This document shows positions 1 through 11,547 of a stretch of 34,814 nt of DNA, one piece after another. This DNA comes from Rhodococcus sp. IITR03. GTDB taxonomy: Bacteria; Actinomycetota; Actinomycetes; Mycobacteriales; Mycobacteriaceae. The DNA lies in assembly GCA_001017865.1 (NCBI GenBank), contig LATQ01000001.1:895687-930500 (forward strand). Reading direction: 5' to 3'. Position 1 is the first letter of the stretch, and each line of letters opens with the position of its first letter. Under the pieces are notes generated by a model, which saw only the letters and a list, made by a program, of their open reading frames with translations, searched no databases and was not told where the DNA came from. Position numbers and translations under genes: made by a program.

Positions 1-414
1 GGAGTTGCTCCGGCGACTCTCCAGGCGTCCGCGTCGCGTCGGCGCGCCCGGACGCTCGTCGGCGAGCGCTGCGGTGCTCTCGTCGAGCGCTCGCAGAGCC
101 GCGCGGACGTGCGCCAGCTCGATGTCGACGAGATCGCCGACGGTGCGCCCCTGCGCGACGGTCATCTCCTGCTCGGCGATGCCGAACGAGCCGAACCGAC
201 GCACGGTCCCCGAGTCCGGTTCGAGACGGCCGGCGAGGACGTGCAGCAGCGTGGACTTGCCGCGTCCGTTCTCTCCGACGACGCCGAGCCGGGACCCCGG
301 TGTGACCGCGAGGTCGACGCCGCGCAGGACGGGATGGCCGTCACGGGCGAGGTGGACGTCGACGGCGCCGAGTTGGGCGCGGGAGCGCCGGGGCAGGGTG
401 ATGCTGATGGTCAT
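1..414 (-). CDS. ABC-F family ATPase, N-terminal part (cut by window edge)
   Basis: The minus-strand frame from the ATG at 412-414 gives an ABC ATPase N-terminus. Near residue 45 is a Walker A motif VGENGRGKST, preceded by a leader typical of ABC-F proteins (VDLAVTPGSRLGVVGENG), and there is no membrane segment. ABC-F proteins carry two ABC cassettes and act on the ribosome; several protect it from antibiotics. A GGAGG ribosome site lies 7 bases upstream of the ATG and decides the start. The 5' leader (415-588) resembles antibiotic-responsive attenuators, which favours a resistance-type ABC-F over a housekeeping one. Only about 138 codons are visible, and the last 15 to 20 residues read poorly, so a frame error near position 45 is likely. 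Which drug class it might protect against cannot be told from this fragment. Confidence 0.8.
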   Translation of the reverse strand, partial: MTISITLPRRSRAQLGAVDVHLARDGHPVLRGVDLAVTPGSRLGVVGENGRGKSTLLHVLAGRLEPDSGTVRRFGSFGIAEQEMTVAQGRTVGDLVDIELAHVRAALRALDESTAALADERPGAPTRRGRLESRRSNS

Positions 415-421
415 GTGGTTT

Positions 422-440
422 CCTCCGTGCGGAGGCGCAC
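422..440 (-). promoter_or_regulatory. Switchable hairpin that hides or frees the ABC-F ribosome site
   Basis: The GGAGG ribosome site (422-426) can pair fully with CCTCC (431-435) across a 4-base loop, hiding it. The alternative stem GTGCG (427-431) with CGCAC (436-440), also with a 4-base loop, uses the same CCTCC region as its loop and frees the ribosome site. The two folds exclude each other. This is the core of a translational attenuator; which fold dominates is not known. Confidence 0.55.
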
Positions 441-519
441 TCGTCCCCGGATCACGGGTGGAAGGATGCGCTCGCTGACGAACGGCCGGACACTCGGCCG
501 CATTCGGGTACGGCTCGAA

Positions 520-550
520 CCGCGACCTCGGAGTACGTCCCGAGTCGCGG
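520..550 (-). promoter_or_regulatory. Leader hairpin 1 of the ABC-F attenuator
   Basis: A perfect 7-bp inverted repeat (CCGCGAC 520-526, GTCGCGG 544-550) with extra CGG/CCG pairing inside. It starts 12 bases beyond the leader-peptide stop, where a stalled ribosome would block or melt it. A second stem (CGGCCG at 483-488 and 495-500) lies further along the leader. Confidence 0.5.
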
Positions 551-561
551 AGTGGGTGTCG

Positions 562-1553
<992 letters not shown>

Positions 1554-1564
1554 GAGGAGGAGTG

Positions 1565-2418
1565 ATGTCGTCACGCATGCCGGTCGCGTTCGTCGGCCAC
1601 GGCAGTCCACTCAACGCGCTCGAATCGAATCGGTACACGCAGTCCTGGGCGGCGTTCGGGCGATCCGTGCCGACGCCCCGCGCGATCCTGGCGATCTCCG
1701 CCACTGGTTCATCAATGCCACCGCGGTGACTGCGATGCGGTCGCCGCGCACGATCCACGACTTCTTCGGGTTCCCGCAGGAGTTGTTCGACGTCGAGTAT
1801 CCGGCGCCGGGTGCTCCGGAACTGGCGGAGGAGATCGCCGATCTCGTCCATCCGACGTGGGTGGGTGCCGACGTCGATTCGTGGGGTATCGACCATGGGA
1901 CCTGGTCGGTACTCACCCACGCCTTCCCGGAGGCGGATGTCCCGGTGGTCCAGCTCAGTCTCAACGCCTACAAGTCGCTCGACTACCACGTCGAACTCGG
2001 GGCCCGTCTCGCCGGACTCCGCGACCGCGGGGTGTTGATCGTCGCGAGCGGCAACGTCGTCCACAATCTCGGCGCGATGGATCCGCGACGCCCGGCCGCG
2101 GGGTTCGATTGGGCACATCGGTTCGACGAGGACGCTTTCGCCGTCCTGCGCGACCGTCCCGGTGACGCCGCGGCGCTGGGTGAGCACCCCGATTACCGCC
2201 ACGCGGTGCCGACCCCCGACCATTTCCTGCCGTTGCTGTATGTCGCGGGTCTGGCCGCCGAGTCCGGCGAACAACCGGCGACCCTCGTCGACGGTGTCGA
2301 ATACGGATCGCTGTCGATGACGTCCTACGCCGTCGGCGGGAACTGTCCGCCGCGCGACGGGGACGGCCACGGCGCCGGACTGCCCGAGAGCCCGGAGCCG
2401 CCCGACACCAACCTGTGA
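1565..2418 (+). CDS. LigB-superfamily extradiol dioxygenase (4,5-DOPA dioxygenase type)
   Basis: Member of the class III ring-cleaving dioxygenase family (YgiD/DODA type), non-haem Fe(II) or Zn dependent. Visible metal and active-site histidines lie in FVGHGSPLNA (N-terminus), ISAHWFINATAV, DHGTWSVL and SGNVVHNLG. Length is about 284 residues, close to the family norm of 260-290. The frame changes near 1702 (a C lost in GCC-CAC), inside the second His motif; restoring one C gives the expected SAHW. A GAGAGGAGG site precedes the ATG at 1565. The true substrate is unknown. Nothing ties it to the catechol cluster, where ortho cleavage is encoded. Confidence 0.8.
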
Positions 2419-2422
2419 GCGC

Positions 2423-3388
2423 TCAGGCGGCGTCGTCCACGGCGACGATGCGACGCGTCGCGCGAACCGGGTGCTGAGCCGATCAGTTCCATGGCCTCGG
2501 GGATCGCGCGGGCCAGGACCGGCCACGCGTGGATCTGCCGCGCCACAGATGTGTCTCCACGGTGCCTCCCGCCGACGCGAGTCGCTCGGTCATGATCTCC
2601 ACGTCCGGCCTGGTCAGCTCGTATTCGGCGGCGCACATGAACATCGGAGGGAACAGCGCCGGATCGGCGTCGACGGGGTTCCTCTCGCCCTCGATCGCCT
2701 CCTCGCCGGCGAACCAGCGCGGACTGATCTTCCCGAGTGCTTGATGGCAGGTAGGCGTCCCTCGCCATGTACTTCGGGTCGTGCTTGTCGAGGTCGAGGT
2801 TGAGCAGCGGCGAGTAGCCGATCACCGCCGCCGGTCGCTGGATGCCGCGACGCGCGGCGAGTTCGGCGACCTTCGCCGCGAGATAACCGCCGGCCGAGTC
2901 GCCTCCGACGACGATGCGGGTCGGGTCGTCGGCCACCTCGAGCAGAGCCGTGTACGCGTTCATCGCGTCCTGCACCGAACCTGCGATCGGCACGGCGGGC
3001 ACCTGCCGGTAGTCCATCGAGTACACCGGGGCGCCGGAGTCGAGCGCGAGCTGCACGCACAGCTGACGGTGGGTGGACGGGCCGCAGAAGATGAAGCCTC
3101 CGCCGTGGAAGTAGAGGATGGTGCGTCGTCGAGCGGGTCGTCGACCGGCTTCGGGGAGATGATCCGCTCACCGGGCACTCCGCCGAGTTCGGTCGGCGTG
3201 ACATGCACGGCGCGCGGCGTGGGCGTGATCCTGTCGACCACCCACGACAGCCTGCCGAGCACGGCGATGCCGAAGTCGTTGCTCGGCCAGAGACTCAGAA
3301 TCGGCTTGAAGAGGATCCGGACCACCCACAGGAGGATCAGCGCGACCCTGCTACTGCGGTCGTGCCAGGTCACCGCATCGGTACGCAT
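2423..3388 (-). CDS. Alpha/beta hydrolase, hormone-sensitive-lipase (HSL) family esterase
   Basis: Esterase of family IV: HGGGFIFCGPSTHR (oxyanion hole) and GGDSAGGYLA (nucleophile Ser), with a C-terminal His in QIHAWPVLARAIPEA. The N-terminus has a hydrophobic stretch (VALILLWVVRILF) that may be membrane-associating. The frame changes near 3128 (a G lost before GCACC), near 2740 and near 2480, so the last residues and the stop at 2423 are less certain. Start: the ATG at 3386-3388 lies 6 bases after TAGTGT (3395-3400), suggesting a leaderless mRNA; a GTG two codons upstream is possible. It converges on the dioxygenase gene with only about 4 bases between stops. Natural substrate unknown. Confidence 0.75.
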
Positions 3389-3463
3389 GTGCACACACTA
3401 TGTGACCGATATGTTTCGGGCACCGAGAGTTCCGACACCCGGCGGCCCCGGACCTCGAACGCG

Positions 3464-4598
3464 TCACCCGATCCGCAGCAGCGGCACGAGCAGTTCCTCG
3501 TCGGTCAACGCCCCGTGCTGCCCGGGAAGGTTCGACATGACCTGCTCGCCGTCGCTGCGGATCACCGTCGATTCGCCGCGGCCGACGGCCACGATGTCGC
3601 CGATCCGCTTGGTCAGCGCCGGATCGGGATCGGATCCGAACAGGCACGCCGCGAACGCGTCGTCGCGGGTGCGACCCACGCGTGTCGCCGAGTTCGTTGC
3701 GCCAGCGTTCGAGGACCCGGTCGACGTGGTCGGTGTAGATGTGGCGGCACCGCGGTTCCCCGGCGATGACGGTGACGTCCTCACCGAGACCGGGGGTGTG
3801 ATCGAAGTCGATGCGGCGACCGCGCGAGGCGTCGACCATGCCGTGATCGGCGGTGACGAGCAGGCGGGTGCCGGCCGGCAGCGCGTCGGCGAGTTGCTCG
3901 ACGAAACGATCGACCACCGTGAGTTGCGCGAGCCACGCCGCGGACTCCGGCCCGTAGACGTGCCCGAGGGTGTCGACCTCGCCGATGTAGCAGTAGACGA
4001 GACTGCGGTCGCCGGCGCTCACCGCGGCGACGACCTGGGCGAGCAGATCGCCGTAGGCGGAGACCCCGACGAAGTTGCCGCCGCGCAGCACGGCCCGGGT
4101 GAGGCCGCTGCCCTCGAAGGCCTTCGGCACGACGGTGGTGACGGTCAGGCCCGCCTCGCGGCCGCGTTCGAACACCGTCGGGTGGGGCTGCACGGTCTCG
4201 GGGACAAGATCGTCGCGCTGGTCGATCGCGGTTCCGGCGAGGGTCCAGCGGAGCCAGTTGACCGGGGCCTCGATCTCGTCGACGTACGACTGGTAGCCGG
4301 TGATGCCGTGGAGGCCGGAGGGCAGTCCCGTCCCGAGGGAGGCGAGGCTGACGGCCGTGGTCGTCGGGAAGCCGGCACGCATCGGGCTCCCCGGCGCCTG
4401 CGTCAGATACGGAGCTGCTTTCGCGTTGCGCTGCAGCAGTTCCCACCCCATTCCGTCGACGAGCAGGACGACGGTGTGATCGACGGGGGTGAGATCGAGT
4501 CGGTTGGTCTCACCGGCGACCCCCGCGGACGAGAGCACCGACGGCATCAGGTCGGCGAGGGTCGGCTCGGCGTAGACGTCGCGCAGCGGCAGGCTCAT
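3464..4598 (-). CDS. Alkaline phosphatase superfamily phosphodiesterase/nucleotide pyrophosphatase
   Basis: Metal-dependent phosphodiesterase of the type I phosphodiesterase/NPP fold. Visible motifs: VVLLVDGMGWELL (metal-binding Asp), GFPTTTAVSLASLGTG (nucleophile Thr), YIGEVDTLGHVYGP (Asp and His ligands) and LLVTADHGMVD (Asp-His). Length is about 378 residues. The frame changes near 3684, shortly before the C-terminal TRDDAFAACLFG segment. The start is the ATG at 4596-4598. The stop is about 75 bases from the esterase start, in the same direction, so the two may share a transcript. No signal peptide is apparent. Substrate unknown. Confidence 0.8.
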
Positions 4599-4631
4599 AT
4601 CCCGAGTATGAGCACGCGCCGGCGCCGAGGG

Positions 4632-4913
4632 TCACTTGATGTCGGAGCCGTGCTTCGTCAACGGCATGACCTCGATGTTCATGTAGGGGAACAGCGGCAG
4701 GTTCCACAGGATCTCGTGCAGTTCGTCGGCCGACTCGACGTCGAAGATCGAGATGTTGCTGTACTGGCCGACGATCCGCCAGATCTCCCGCCACTTGCCC
4801 TGGCGCTGGAGATCCTGGCTGTAGGCCTTCTCCTTCGCGACGGTCTCGGCGCGCACGTCGGGGTCGAGATCGCGGGGGATGTCGACATCCATCCGAACGT
4901 GGAACAGTGCCAT
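4632..4913 (-). CDS. catC: Muconolactone delta-isomerase CatC
   Basis: Third step of the catechol branch of the 3-oxoadipate pathway: isomerises muconolactone to 3-oxoadipate enol-lactone in the cytoplasm. The 93-residue protein begins MALFHVRMDVDIP, with conserved KEKAYSQDLQRQGKW and the WNLPLFPYM segment near the C-terminus, which matches the family in length and sequence. The frame is intact. AAGGAG precedes the ATG with good spacing. It follows catB by 37 bases, so it is the last gene of a catA-catB-catC operon on the minus strand. Confidence 0.95.
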   Translation of the reverse strand: MALFHVRMDVDIPRDLDPDVRAETVAKEKAYSQDLQRQGKWREIWRIVGQYSNISIFDVESADELHEILWNLPLFPYMNIEVMPLTKHGSDIK

Positions 4914-4950
4914 GATGTTTCTCCTTCTTCTGTTCTGACGAGAGCGCGGA

Positions 4951-6076
4951 TCAGGAACGCGCGTACTTCTTCACGACGTCCATGTCGAGTTCGACGCCGA
5001 GTCCCGGCCCTCGGGCAGGTGCACCTGCCCCTCGGAGTAGTCGAGCGGCTTCTGCAGCAGTTCGACGGCGAACAGCTGCGGACCGAACAGTTCGGTGCCG
5101 TAGTCGATCCCCGGTTCGGCGCACGCGAAGTGGATGGACGCGGCGGTCCCGATGGGACCTTCGATGGAGGTTGCGCCGTGGCACCGCAGGCCGGCTGCCT
5201 TCGCGACGGCGACGACCTGCTTGCTGCGCTGCAGTCCGCCGCACTTGGTGGTCTTGAGCGCGACGACGTCGGCGGCGCCCAGCTTGGCCACCTCGTACGC
5301 GTCGTGCGGGGTCTGCACGGACTCGTCGGCCATCACCGGCGCGAGACGCGTCGGTTGATCTCGGCGAGCACGTCGAGTTGATCTGCGGGAGTGGGCTGTT
5401 CGATGAGTTCGACACCGCCGTCGACGAGCTGCGGGACGTGGCGCAGCGCGGTGAAGCGGTCCCAGCGGGCGTTGACGTCGATGCTGAATCCGACCTCGCC
5501 GCCGAACGCCTCGACGATCTTGACGACACGATCGGTGTCGACTACCGGGTCGAGCGCACCCATTTTGAGCTTGAAGGAGTAGTTCAGGCGCTGCTCACGC
5601 TTGTGGGTGACCTCCTCGACGATCTCTTCGAGGGGCGCGGCGCCGAGCGCCCACCGCACGTCGACGCCGGTCCGGAAGGCGCCGCCGAGCAGCGAAGCGA
5701 CCGGCACACCCAGCGCGCGTCCCCATGCGTCGTGCATCGCTACGTCGACGGCGGCCTTCGCGAATCGCGCGTTGGCGACGATGCGCTCGATATCGACCAT
5801 GACGCCGCTGATCTCGTCGACTCCACGCCCGATGATGTAGGGCCCGATGTAGCGGTCGACGATCTGCTGCATCGTCTCGACCGATTCGCCGCCCCACCAC
5901 GGTCCGCCCGGCACGACGCCCTCACCGTAACCGGTGACGCCGCCTTCGGTGGTCACCGCGACGAGCAGGATCGGCTGCGCTTCCGCGGTGGTGGTGGCGA
6001 ACTTGTGGGGTCGGATCAGCGGTACGTCGATGATCGTCGTGGTGACGGAGGCGATCTTCAGATCGGGGTCGGACAT
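4951..6076 (-). CDS. catB: Muconate cycloisomerase CatB
   Basis: Second step of the catechol branch: cyclises cis,cis-muconate to muconolactone. Enolase-superfamily protein with FKLKMG (catalytic Lys region, KxK), VGFSIDVNARWD (metal Asp), VELIEQPTP (metal Glu), MADESV (metal Asp) and ALKTTKCGG (second catalytic Lys). Length after repair is about 375 residues, as usual. The frame changes near 5345 (between NRRVSRR and LAPVMADES) and near 5008 (before the C-terminal GLGVELDMDVVKKYARS). The ribosome site before the ATG at 6074-6076 is weak. A large hairpin (6136-6168) separates it from catA. Confidence 0.93.
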
Positions 6077-6135
6077 CGGAATTGCTCACAATCGGATCGG
6101 GGTGTGACAGGGGGTAGCCGCCGCGCATTCAGCAT

Positions 6136-6168
6136 GAATGCCGGTGCCCCAGAGGGACACCGGCATTC
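6136..6168 (-). terminator. Intercistronic hairpin between catA and catB
   Basis: A perfect 11-bp inverted repeat (GAATGCCGGTG 6136-6146, CACCGGCATTC 6158-6168) with three further internal G-C pairs. There is no T-run on the minus strand, so it is not a classical intrinsic terminator. A competing short stem is possible (GCATTC 6125-6130 with GAATGC 6136-6141). It may lower catBC relative to catA or stabilise the catA mRNA 3' end. Confidence 0.6.
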
Positions 6169-6222
6169 ACGATGCGAACCGCACTCTCATTCGGGTTGAT
6201 CAGGCCGCATCCGCGGTCCGGA

Positions 6223-7206
<984 letters not shown>

Positions 7207-7265
7207 CACACGGCTTGTCAACACCGGATCGGGCACCATAGGCGAGTGCGCAGGTAGGAGGCGGG

Positions 7266-8120
7266 ATGTCGAGCATCGACCTAGGTAATGGTCCTAGCAG
7301 CGAACGGGACTTCATCCAGAGCATCGAACGCGGTTTTGCGGTATTGCACGCTTTCGACGACGAGGACCCCAATCCCTCACTCGCCGAACTCGCAGCCAAG
7401 ACCGAGCTGTCTCGACCGGCAGTTCGACGCATCCTGCTGACACTGCAGAGGCTCGGCTACGTCACCTCACGCGGGACACGATGGTCGCTCACCCCGCGCG
7501 TGCTCAGCATCGGTCAGCACTACACCGCGTCCCACACCCTCGTGGACTCGGCGCTCCCCAAACTCGTCGAGATCGCGGAATACGCCAACGAATCGGCGTC
7601 GCTCGGTGTGCTCGACGGCACCGAGGTGGTCTACGCGGCGCGCGTTCCGGTCCGCAGGATCATGAGCATCAACGTGTCCGTGGCACCGGGTCCCCGCCTA
7701 TGCCACCTCGATGGGCCGGGCACTCCTGGCCTGGTCACCGCGCGAACAGGTGGATCACGTACTCGACCGGACACACTTCGAGCGACTCACGAGCGCGACG
7801 ATCGACAACCCGGCCGACCTGCGCGCCGAGCTCGCCCAGGTACGCAGTCGGGGATACGCGATCACCGCCGCAGAACTCGAAGAAGGCTCATCACGATCGC
7901 CGCGCCCGTCTTCGACCCCACGGGCCACGCGGTCGGAGTGCTCGCATGTTCGACGTCGACCGGCCGGCACACTCTCGACTCGTTCCGCGATCTCACCGCG
8001 AAACGGGTGGTGGATTGCGCAGAGCGGCTCAGCAGCGAACTCGCTACCGCCACCACTGAGAGCGGCCCACCTCATCCACGCAAGGTCGCCGACGGCGCGA
8101 CCCCGTACTTGCGCTTGTAG
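7266..8120 (+). CDS. catR: IclR-family regulator CatR of the cat operon
   Basis: IclR-type regulator: an N-terminal winged HTH (about residues 20-80, FIQSIERGFAVLHAFD ... SRPAVRRILLTLQRLGYV) and a C-terminal effector domain (YATSMGRALLAWSP; ITIAAPVFDPTGHAVGVLACS). The resemblance is to the PcaR/CatR group that controls 3-oxoadipate genes; the effector is probably an aromatic or muconate, not shown here. An AGGAGG site precedes the ATG at 7266. The frame changes near 7695 (before PAYATSMG) and near 7885 (a G lost in EEG-LITIAAP). The stop at 8120 is uncertain; the last ~20 residues overlap the convergent AraC gene and may be a frame artefact. Position next to catA supports the name. Confidence 0.85.
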   Translation: MSSIDLGNGPSSERDFIQSIERGFAVLHAFDDEDPNPSLAELAAKTELSRPAVRRILLTLQRLGYVTSRGTRWSLTPRVLSIGQHYTASHTLVDSALPKLVEIAEYANESASLGVLDGTEVVYAARVPVRRIMSINVSVAPGPRLCHLDGPGTPGLVTARTGGSRTRPDTLRATHERDDRQPGRPARRARPGTQSGIRDHRRRTRRRLITIAAPVFDPTGHAVGVLACSTSTGRHTLDSFRDLTAKRVVDCAERLSSELATATTESGPPHPRKVADGATPYLRL

Positions 8121-8997
8121 CCGCCGCGAACCGGCCGGTATGGGTGATGCCCCATTTGAGCGCCACATCGGTGACCGACAGTTCTGCCGCGTCACCCACC
8201 GCGAGTTCCTCGTGGATGCGCTCGAGGCGCAGGTCGAGCAGATAGTCCCGCGGGCACACCCCGAGATACTCACGGAATCCCTCCTGTAGGCGCCGCACGC
8301 TGACACCGGCCACCTCCGCCATCTCGGCGGTGGTCCACGCCGAGGCGGGATCCTCGTGCAGCCGATCGAGGACGCGCTTGATGATGCGCGGACGCGCACC
8401 TCCGGTCGGATCCGTGTCCTCCGGCATGACCGCAAGGATGAACGAGGTGGTCAGAGCGCCCGACAGTTGCTCCGCGACAAGCGGATTCCGCCACAGCGAT
8501 TCGTCCGCTTTGAGCTGTTCCACAATCGAACGCAACAGCGTCATCCAACTCTCCCCCGCCGGGGTCGTCAGATCCACCCGGCTCGGAAGCTGCAGATCGG
8601 GACGGGCGAGGATGCGCGACATCTCGCGCTGCAGATAGTCGCGTTCGAGCTTGATCCCGACGATCTCGCAGTCGTTCGTCCACTTCTGCTCCGGAGCTGC
8701 GATGTCGGGGCGGAAGACGGCGGCGTGACCGACCTCCGACACCACGCCGTTTCCGGCGGCGATCCGACCGGAGAGCGGAATGTTCACCGCGTACGCCCCG
8801 GGATGCTCGCTTCGGATCGACACCGCCGCTCCCCAGCCGATGCGCGCGAGACGGATCGGCCCGAGCGGCAGCGTGCGGAGCCGGAGCGAGGGCGCGACGT
8901 CGTCGAGCGGCGTCAGGTCGTGCTCGAAATAGGCATTCGAAACGACCTCTTCCACCTCTTCCCATTCGACCGGCCCCGGAGTCGGCTCCATTGCCAT
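8072..8997 (-). CDS. AraC-family activator, PheR-like (phenol hydroxylase regulator)
   Basis: An N-terminal AraC-binding-like domain (about residues 15-190, including [12 protein letters not shown] and CEIVGIKLERDYLQ) is followed by a C-terminal double-HTH AraC domain (MAEVAGVSVRRLQEGFREYLGVCPRDYL; VTDVALKWGITHTGRFAAAYKRKYG). It stands divergent from pheA2-pheA1, as PheR does in phenol-degrading rhodococci, so it probably activates those genes with phenol or a relative. The frame changes near 8130 (a C lost in GCC-TAC); restoring it gives the C-terminus KYGVAPSATLRG and a stop at 8072. The start ATG at 8995-8997 follows GAGGGG. It is clearly paralogous to the AraC gene at 12121-13117. Confidence 0.82.
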
Positions 8998-9124
8998 CGG
9001 CCCCTCACCTTCGTTTCCAGCTCGTCGTCGGCGTCCCGACCTGCGCATCCGTGTGATTCGAGCGCGTGCGATCCAGTGTGATGCGGAACACGGCCCCAGG
9101 CAAACAGGGCCCTTCGGCCCACTC

Positions 9125-9188
9125 GTCGCGCTAGGTGGATAGTGACCGCGCTCACCGGATCGCACAAGCTTCTCGACGTCCATATGGT
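9125..9188 (+). promoter_or_regulatory. pheA2 promoter with putative AraC-type operator
   Basis: In the 246-bp gap between the AraC gene and pheA2: GTCGCG (9125-9130), GACCGCGC (9144-9151), ATCG (9159-9162) and then a -10-like TATGGT (9183-9188). No good -35 is present, as expected for an activator-dependent promoter. The same elements, with the same spacings up to one base, lie before gcoA (13082-13146), which is why they are proposed as an activator site. Confidence 0.5.
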
Positions 9189-9243
9189 CTGTGTCACATC
9201 GAATCGAAGTCCATCACCACGCACCGGACAGGAGGACGCAGAC

Positions 9244-9810
9244 ATGGATCAGCGCACACTCCGCAACATCTTCGGACAGTTCGCGAGCGGCGTCACCGTC
9301 ATCACCTGCGCGAACAGCGACGGGGAGCCGCACGGCGCGACCGTCACCGCGTTCACGGCCATTTCACTCGAACCGCGCCTGTGCCAGGTCACCCTGACCC
9401 GGACGTCGAAGGCCTGCGGATTCCTGTCCGACGCGCCATTCGCCGTCAACATCCTTGCAGCCGACCAGCTCGGCACCGCCCTGCACTTCGCCGGCCGGCC
9501 CCAGTCGCCCGAACCGGTGTGGGAACAGGGACCCACCGCACCGATCCTCGCCGGTACCGCCGCGACGCTGTCCTGCAAGCCCTGGCGGGAGTACGACGGC
9601 GGCGACCACGTCATCTACATCGGCGAAATCGTCGACGCGACATTCGACGAGACCGCTGACCCGCTTCTGTTCTACCGCAGTACTTTCCACGATCTCGGTG
9701 CGCCGAGCACGTCGACTGCGTGGAACGGCTGCCTGGACGACCCGCACAGCGGCTGGTTCGACTCCCAGACCCGTTTCGTGCCGTTCCACGCACTCGCCAC
9801 CCACGCCTGA
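9244..9810 (+). CDS. pheA2: Flavin reductase component of phenol hydroxylase, PheA2
   Basis: Short-chain flavin reductase of the HpaC/PheA2 type that supplies reduced FAD to the oxygenase encoded next door. The 188-residue protein has the family pattern FASGVTVITCAN ... GATVTAFTAISLEPRLCQVTL ... FAVNILAADQ, and HVIYIGEIVDATFD near the end. The frame is intact. The ATG at 9244 follows AGGAGG with 8-base spacing; an upstream GTG at 9142 is rejected because it would run through the operator. The 32-base gap to pheA1 indicates one operon. The order reductase then oxygenase, with an AraC gene divergent, is a known rhodococcal arrangement. Confidence 0.88.
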   Translation: MDQRTLRNIFGQFASGVTVITCANSDGEPHGATVTAFTAISLEPRLCQVTLTRTSKACGFLSDAPFAVNILAADQLGTALHFAGRPQSPEPVWEQGPTAPILAGTAATLSCKPWREYDGGDHVIYIGEIVDATFDETADPLLFYRSTFHDLGAPSTSTAWNGCLDDPHSGWFDSQTRFVPFHALATHA

Positions 9811-9842
9811 AACTTCACTCCCACCGGACAAGGAGACATTCC

Positions 9843-11455
9843 ATGACCACCACCGAGCCCCGGCCCACCGACACCCTCGACCGTTCGAAGGTGAACGTCG
9901 CCGCCGACTCCCCGGCCAACAAGCAGCAGAACTTCGCATCGAAGCCCATGACGGGCGACGAGTACATCGCCTCCATCGACGATGGCCGCGAGATCTACCT
10001 GCACGGTGAGCGCGTCAAGGACTTCACCAACCATCCGGCCTTCCGCAACTCGATCCGGATGACCGCGCGTCTCTACGACGCCCTGCACACCGGCGAGCAC
10101 GTCAACACCCTCACCACCCCGACCGACACCGGCAACGGCGGCGTGACCATGCCGTTCTTCCGGACCCCGAAGTCCGCGGACGACCTGCGGGCCGACCGCG
10201 ACGCCATCGCCACCTGGCGCGGCTGACCTACGGCTGGATGGGCCGCAGCCCCGACTACAAGGCGTCCTTCCTCGGCACGCTCGGTGCGAACGACGAGTTC
10301 TACTCGCCCTTCCAGGACAACGCGAAGCGCTGGTACCGCGAATCGCAGGAGAAGGTCCTGTACTGGAACCATGCGATCATCAACGCGCCGGTCGACCGCC
10401 AGCTGCCGCCGGACCAGGTCGGCGACGTGTTCATGAAGGTCGAGAAGGAGACCGACGCCGGCCTCATCGTCTCCGGCGCCAAGGTCGTCGCGACCGGCTC
10501 GGCCATCACGAACTACAACTTCATCGCCCACTACGGTCTGCCGATCAAGAAGAAGGAATTCGCGCTGATCTGCACGGTGCCGATGGACGCACCCGGCATC
10601 AAGCTCATCTCGCGCGCCTCCTACTCGCAGAACGCGAACGTCGTCGGCTCGCCGTTCGACTACCCGCTGTCGTCGCGGATGGACGAGAACGACGCGATCT
10701 TCATCTTCGACAAGGTACTCGTGCCCTGGGAGAACGTCTTCATGTACGGGGACGTCGACAAGATCAACAACTTCCTCGGTGGCTCCGGCTTCCTCCAGCG
10801 CTTCACCCTCCAGGGCTGCACGCGACTCGCGGTCAAGCTCGACTTCATCGCCGGTCTGCTCATGAAGGCCCTCGACGCCACCGGCGCCGGCGGATTCCGG
10901 GGCGTGCAGACCCGCGTCGGCGAGGTCATCGGATGGCGCAACCTGTTCTGGTCGCTCACCGACTCGATGGTCAACAACCCGGAGCCGTGGATCGACGGCA
11001 CCGTGATCCCCAAGCTCGAATACGGCCTCACCTACCGGATGTTCGCGATGCAGGGCTACCCCCGCATCAAGGAGATCATCGAACAGGACGTCGCTTCGGG
11101 CCTGATCTACCTGCCCTCGTCCGCCGCCGACTTCAAGAACCCCGACGTGCGTCCGTATCTCGACAAGTACGTCCGTGGCTCGGACGGCATCCAGGCGGTC
11201 GACCGCGTGAAGGTCATGAAGGCGCTGTGGGATTCGATCGGCTCCGAGTTCGGTGGCCGCCACGAGCTGTACGAACGGAACTACGCCGGCAATCACGAGA
11301 ACGTCAAGGCCGAGCTGCTGTTCGCGGCCGAGAGCCGTGGCGACGTCGCCTCCATGAAGGGCTTCGCGGAGCAGTTCATGAGCGAATACGACCTCGACGG
11401 CTGGACCGTGCCCGACCTGATCGGCAACGCCGACGTCAGCGCGTTCTACAAGTAG
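9843..11455 (+). CDS. pheA1: Phenol 2-monooxygenase, oxygenase component PheA1 (HpaB family)
   Basis: FADH2-dependent aromatic hydroxylase that turns phenol (and often methyl- or chlorophenols) into catechols. It belongs to the 4-hydroxyphenylacetate 3-monooxygenase family: an acyl-CoA-dehydrogenase-like fold with [23 protein letters not shown] at the N-terminus, [18 protein letters not shown] in the middle and [10 protein letters not shown] toward the end. Length after repair is about 537 residues, as for rhodococcal PheA1. The frame changes near 10219, where one G is missing in [13 protein letters not shown]. An AAGGAG site precedes the ATG. A 4-hydroxyphenylacetate substrate is possible, but adjacency to cat genes favours phenol. 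Confidence 0.87.
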
Positions 11456-11466
11456 AAACCCGCACT

Positions 11467-11512
11467 CCGCGCGCGGCGGATGATCTCCGTTCCCCTGCCC
11501 GCCCGCGCGCGG
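11467..11512 (+). terminator. GC-rich inverted repeat after pheA1
   Basis: CCGCGCGCGG occurs at 11467-11476 and again at 11503-11512. As the sequence is its own reverse complement, the copies can pair with each other in the RNA. No T-run follows. It may partly terminate or process the pheA1 mRNA before the next gene. Confidence 0.35.
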
Positions 11513-11547
11513 CCCCAACATCCACCCACCGCGAAGGAGCGTCCGAG

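Noticed and set aside
2781..5381. An 866-codon open frame on the plus strand
   Set aside because: It lies antisense to the esterase, phosphodiesterase, catC and catB genes, which have clear family motifs. High GC leaves the opposite frame open; its translation is low-complexity Arg/Val/Gly/Asp-rich.
9142..9243. Upstream GTG start for pheA2 adding 34 residues
   Set aside because: The extra residues do not fit the family N-terminus, they cross the promoter elements, and the ATG at 9244 has AGGAGG.
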